Of a DNA stretch of 10,407 bases, positions 7,410 to 10,407 are shown one piece after another. The notes beneath the pieces are model-generated. The model searched no databases. It was not told where the DNA came from and saw nothing but the letters and a program-made list of their open reading frames with translations. Position numbers and translations under genes: made by a program. The stretch spans positions 1 through 10,407 of the forward strand of contig BQMV01000249.1 of assembly GCA_022181005.1 (NCBI GenBank), given 5' to 3'. Each line of letters opens with the position of its first letter. Within the stretch, counting starts at the first letter, position 1. Origin of the DNA: Anaerolineaceae bacterium. Its GTDB lineage: Bacteria; Chloroflexota; Anaerolineae; Anaerolineales; Villigracilaceae.

Positions 7410-8959
7410 TTTCGATGAATGCGGTACAGTGCGTCGTTAATTTTTGTCACTTGATACAGCTCGGATAATCTGGGAATATCTATCGCAAAATAGACCGGTC
7501 GCGCGTCCAGATTCGCGTCAATATATCTGACCATCGTAATTGGAATGATATGACCGTTCTCGTCGAAGACCTCGTGAAAAGCGAGGTCGGTTCGACCGTT
7601 TACGATGCGCGCTGTGTAAATGTAAGAGTACAGTTTATCCCAATTTGTAAAAACGATCGCATTTTCCTCGACGCGATTGATGATCCGTTGCGCGTCGCGG
7701 ATGGCTTTATCAGGTGCGAATACAGGATAGATATGTTCGCTGCGGATAAATGGAGTAAACCCTTTTTGAACGGCGAGATTCAAATTGTCGCGCGAATTCC
7801 AGAGCGGCAAAGCGATCAGCGCGATGGAGAAAACGATGCGACTCGTTCGCAGAGCCGGCTGATTCAGTTTCGTCAATCTTCCTAACGCGGATAACGCCGC
7901 GCCCGCGCCCGCGCCGAACCATACGGATGTGATGACCGTCGCCGGCGCGTAAAACTCGCGGTACACTGAAAATGCGACTGTGACGGCGAAGCCCCAGATG
8001 AGGATGAATGCAATTAATGGATATAACCCTTCGCGCCATCTGCCGCCGAGAAATAGCCAAACGACCCCGAGCAGCGTGAGCGCCAATTGCCACCACGGAA
8101 AATATGAAACATATTCGACGAGCCTGTTGTGGATCTCCTCCGGCGCGGCGGTGAAATAATAGGATGAGGCGCGGTTGACGGGAAAGATGAACAGAAAACG
8201 ATCCCATGTAGAATCGTACTCGCTTTCAGTGAGTCCTACTGCGCTTAGATTTGGACGAAAGACTGTGTGATGCACGCTTGAAGGCGGGTCGTTGTATTCA
8301 AGAAAGAAAAAGAATCCGAGAAACAGAGCTGCGCCGAGAATCGCGCCTGCCGCTGCGCTGAACCATTCGACGCGTTTGCGAGCGGCGAGCGCCATCACGG
8401 CTAGAACGGACGCGCCGGTCATTACGACTGTGCTGTGAATGCCCAAGCTTAATCCGCCTATGAGACCTGCGAAAAAAAGATAGATCGGCTTGTCGGTTTT
8501 TCGCCACACAAGAAATAGCAGCCAGACGGCCGCCAACATCCCTGCGGCGGGAGCGTAGGATTCAGCGATGAGCGCGCGCTGCCAGAAACCTTGCGTTAAG
8601 GCAAGGACGAGCCCGGCGGAAACTGCGGCAACGCGAGAGCCGCTTAATAACTTGACAATGAGGAGCGCCTCTGCGACCGCTAACGCGCCGAAAAATGCGG
8701 ACATTAAGTTAACGCGCCATGCGATGTTGTGAAGCGGAATTAGCGTGAAGATTTTTCCGAAGATGATTTGAGTCGCATAACCGGTTTGATGCGTCATGCC
8801 GAGGGTATAGGAGAGAGTCTGGAATTCGGCAGAGTCGCCCCAGAGCAGCGACGGCGCGAGCGTGCGGACGTATAAGGCGAAGGCGGCGAGTCCGATGAAG
8901 AGGGCGAATCCGAGGTCGGTCTGTGTGAGGCGGAAAAGTTTTTCGTTTGTGCGGGTCAT
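7406..8959 (-). CDS. DUF2723 (GT117/TMEM260-like) multi-spanning membrane glycosyltransferase
   Basis: The 517-residue protein (from ATG at 8959) has many hydrophobic helices over about residues 15-400 and a soluble C-terminal domain probably outside the cell. Its N-terminus matches the DUF2723 signature: a first helix, then LAPSLLWGDSAEFQT with Asp42 and Glu45 as the expected catalytic acids, then LGMTHQTGYATQIIFGKIF and IAWRVNLMSAFFGALAV. The family, related to eukaryotic O-mannosyltransferase TMEM260 and classed GT-C, is thought to move sugars from lipid carriers to acceptors outside the membrane. The usual HPxGYP motif reads HQTGYA here. Alternative starts are ATG 8974 and TTG 8998; 8959 is chosen because a -10-like element lies just upstream and the short N-terminus fits the family. 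It is the first gene of a two-gene unit with recJ, whose function is unrelated. Confidence 0.85.
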   Translation of the reverse strand: MTRTNEKLFRLTQTDLGFALFIGLAAFALYVRTLAPSLLWGDSAEFQTLSYTLGMTHQTGYATQIIFGKIFTLIPLHNIAWRVNLMSAFFGALAVAEALLIVKLLSGSRVAAVSAGLVLALTQGFWQRALIAESYAPAAGMLAAVWLLFLVWRKTDKPIYLFFAGLIGGLSLGIHSTVVMTGASVLAVMALAARKRVEWFSAAAGAILGAALFLGFFFFLEYNDPPSSVHHTVFRPNLSAVGLTESEYDSTWDRFLFIFPVNRASSYYFTAAPEEIHNRLVEYVSYFPWWQLALTLLGVVWLFLGGRWREGLYPLIAFILIWGFAVTVAFSVYREFYAPATVITSVWFGAGAGAALSALGRLTKLNQPALRTSRIVFSIALIALPLWNSRDNLNLAVQKGFTPFIRSEHIYPVFAPDKAIRDAQRIINRVEENAIVFTNWDKLYSYIYTARIVNGRTDLAFHEVFDENGHIIPITMVRYIDANLDARPVYFAIDIPRLSELYQVTKINDALYRIHRK

Positions 8960-8976
8960 GGCAGAATCACACATGT

Positions 8977-9007
8977 AGTATAACGGAATTGCGAGCAAGT
9001 GTATAAT
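8977..9007. promoter_or_regulatory. Divergent promoter region between the DUF2723 gene and the 174-residue protein gene
   Basis: Two -10-like hexamers face opposite ways. On the minus strand TATACT (8982-8977) has TATACA 17 bases upstream as a poor -35; its transcript would begin only about 10 bases before the ATG at 8959. On the plus strand TATAAT (9002-9007) is perfect but has no clear -35. The following gene has a strong GGAGG at 9019-9023, four bases before its ATG at 9028. These are calls by eye on short motifs. Confidence 0.42.
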
Positions 9008-9027
9008 CTGAGCAATGCGGAGGCGCC

Positions 9028-9552
9028 ATGTATACTCTTAAACCAGATGAAAGAATAACGCCTGTCATGTTGTATACGCGAGACACGCTGGTCAGCGGGA
9101 AGTTAGCGACTAAACGGCATGTTTTACGCGTGAATATTTGGCTCAGGACCGCCAGCGTGCCGACATATATGCATATTTTAGAGTCGCACGTGGCTGTGTT
9201 TGCGGGCGGCTCGGCGCCGATTACATTGACCTGCCCTGAGATCTATTTCCCGGTATCGGAATTGATCGCTTTCCATACCATGCCGCCGACCGACGAACCG
9301 TTGGATTATGAATCAACGGAGGCAAATCGTACGATGCAAGCGGTAAAGGCAATTGTGGGAACGTTTCTGATGAAAGGTTATATCCGCATGTCGACTCAGA
9401 CGGACATTGAGCAGAATCTCGAAATTGTAGGCGCCGCGTGGATGTCGCTGTACGATGTGGAAATATCCAATTTGTCTGTTCCGCGCATGCCTGTTTTACG
9501 AACGCCGATGCTTCTTTTGAATCCGACGCGCGCTATATTTGCGGTGGAGTGA
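9028..9552 (+). CDS. Uncharacterised 174-residue protein with two repeated halves
   Basis: I do not recognise this protein with confidence; it may belong to one of the small uncharacterised families common in Anaerolineae (DUF6812 is a guess). It has no signal peptide or membrane helix and looks like a cytoplasmic, mostly beta protein. The two halves resemble each other: LVSGKL (21-26) with LMKGYI (114-119), and CPEIYFPVSELIAF (69-82) with TPMLLLNPTRAIFA (159-172). Each half therefore ends in a P-hydrophobic-P-hydrophobic pattern. The start is well supported by GGAGG at 9019-9023. It is followed 52 bases later by tgt in the same direction, but a -10-like element in between suggests tgt can be transcribed separately. 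Confidence 0.72.
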   Translation: MYTLKPDERITPVMLYTRDTLVSGKLATKRHVLRVNIWLRTASVPTYMHILESHVAVFAGGSAPITLTCPEIYFPVSELIAFHTMPPTDEPLDYESTEANRTMQAVKAIVGTFLMKGYIRMSTQTDIEQNLEIVGAAWMSLYDVEISNLSVPRMPVLRTPMLLLNPTRAIFAVE

Positions 9553-9589
9553 TTGAAATAGAGATCGTTATATCCCCCGACTTCTCGTT

Positions 9590-9595
9590 TACAAT
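9590..9595 (+). promoter_or_regulatory. Putative -10 element for tgt, possibly a leaderless start
   Basis: TACAAT at 9590-9595 resembles a -10 hexamer. It ends nine bases before the tgt ATG (9605), so transcription would begin at or within a few bases of the start codon. No Shine-Dalgarno sequence precedes the ATG, which agrees with a leaderless or near-leaderless mRNA. No convincing -35 is visible. Confidence 0.33.
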
Positions 9596-9604
9596 CATGC
9601 CGCG

Positions 9605-10358
9605 ATGTTCTCCTTCCAAATCACCTCCAAAAACAATCGCGCCCGCGCGGGGATTTTCTCCACGCCTCATGGCGACCTCCTCACGCCTGTCTTCGCGCCC
9701 GTCGGCACACAAGCGACGGTCAAGACTCTCACGCCTGAGCATCTCAAAGACATCAACGCCTCGCTCGTGCTGAGTAACACCTATCATCTTTACCTGCGTC
9801 CAGGCGACGAACTCGTGCGCGACATGGGCGGCTTGCACAAGTTTATGCAGTGGCATCGTCCCATGCTCACCGACTCGGGCGGCTTTCAAGTTTTCTCTCT
9901 CGCGCAAACCCGCAAAATTGACGACGACGGTGTGACCTTCAAGAGTCACATAGACGGCTCGACTCATCGCTTCACGCCCGAAAAATCCGTTGCGATACAA
10001 GAGAATCTCGGCGCCGACATCATCATGGCGTTCGACGAATGTTCCGACCCCAACGACAAAGCCTACAGCAAGATCGCAATGGATCGGACTCATCGCTGGG
10101 CGGAGCGTTCCCTCAAAGCGCAGACGCGACGCGACCAGGCATTATTTGGGATCGTGCAAGGCGGCGTTCAATCCGACCTTCGAACTGAGTCTGCCAACTT
10201 CATTGCTTCGCTCAACACCCCCGGCATCGCCATCGGCGGACTGTCCGTCGGCGAGACCAAACAAGAGATGCACGACACGCTCGACGTGGTTGTTCCTCTT
10301 CTGCCCGAAAACAAGCCGCGCTACCTGATGGGAGTCGGCACACCCGAAGACCTCATCA
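9605..10358 (+). CDS. tgt: Queuine/preQ1 tRNA-guanine transglycosylase, 3' end missing
   Basis: Tgt exchanges guanine at the wobble position (34) of GUN-anticodon tRNAs for preQ1 in the bacterial queuosine pathway. The 251 genomic residues present include the TIM-barrel motifs: SNTYHL (58-62), LTDSGGFQVFSL with Asp90 (equivalent to Asp102 of the Zymomonas enzyme), the base-recognition segment MAFDECS with Asp144 and Cys146, GIVQGG (182-187), GGLSVGE (211-217) and RYLMGVGTPEDL (239-250). The last third of the protein is absent. That part holds the nucleophilic Asp of the DMFDCV region and the zinc-binding Cys/His cluster; the family is about 370-385 residues long. The break is artificial: from 10359 the sequence is an Illumina adapter, and the apparent tail IGRAHV before TGA (10379-10381) is translated adapter. 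The real gene is probably complete in the organism. Confidence 0.95.
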
Positions 10359-10407
10359 AGATCGGAAGAGCACACGTCTGAACTCCAGTCACGTGGCCTT
10401 ATCTCGT
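10359..10407 (+). other. Illumina TruSeq adapter and index left at the contig end (not genomic)
   Basis: From 10359 the sequence begins AGATCGGAAGAGCACACGTC and continues through CTGAACTCCAGTCAC to 10392, the standard TruSeq read-1 3' adapter. Next come GTGGCC (10393-10398), which I recall as TruSeq LT index 20, TT, and ATCTCGT (10401-10407), the start of the P7 flow-cell primer. It is untrimmed read-through carried into the assembly. Anything translated across it is artefact. The first one or two bases could by chance also be genomic. Confidence 0.98.

Noticed and set aside
9533..10093. 186-codon minus-strand open frame opposite tgt
   Set aside because: tgt is unmistakable on the plus strand at this place, and the antisense frame shows no family features; it is a shadow.

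Overview
The window looks like one metagenomic or draft-genome contig from a free-living bacterium of about 50% GC. Its mix of genes suggests Chloroflexota, class Anaerolineae: a TolB-type lipoprotein with a Ser/Thr/Pro-rich stalk, a DUF2723 membrane glycosyltransferase upstream of recJ, a Wzz-GGDEF fusion, and a small protein of unknown family before tgt. This assignment is an inference from gene content only; no rRNA or marker phylogeny is available here. The last 49 bases are not genomic: they are an Illumina TruSeq adapter with an index, so the real sequence stops inside tgt at about 10358.

Left part (1-3632), plus strand: after a possible 14-codon tail of an upstream gene come a good extended -10 promoter and two adjacent envelope genes. 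The first encodes a Wzz/chain-length-determinant-like membrane protein fused to a cytoplasmic GGDEF domain. The GGDEF active site is destroyed, but the RxxD inhibitory site is intact and in register. The second encodes a BcsB-family protein with a signal peptide, two carbohydrate-binding/flavodoxin-like repeats and a C-terminal membrane anchor. Together they suggest export or synthesis of an exopolysaccharide under cyclic-di-GMP control. No polysaccharide synthase is present in the window; it may lie upstream, off the contig. This is the most interesting part of the window.

Middle (3738-5650), plus strand: a secreted lipoprotein with a TolB-like beta-propeller, then a classical short-chain dehydrogenase that overlaps it by ATGA. 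A weak hairpin lies between this unit and the convergent recJ.

Right part: minus-strand pair 8959-5694, a DUF2723 multi-spanning glycosyltransferase whose stop overlaps the start of recJ (single-strand DNA exonuclease). From the same intergenic region a divergent plus-strand gene encodes a 174-residue protein of unknown function with an internal repeat, followed by tgt (queuine/preQ1 tRNA-ribosyltransferase), cut by the contig end. I see no tRNA, rRNA, CRISPR array, insertion sequence or phage gene. There is no gene-free stretch over 300 bases; the longest is the first 151 bases.
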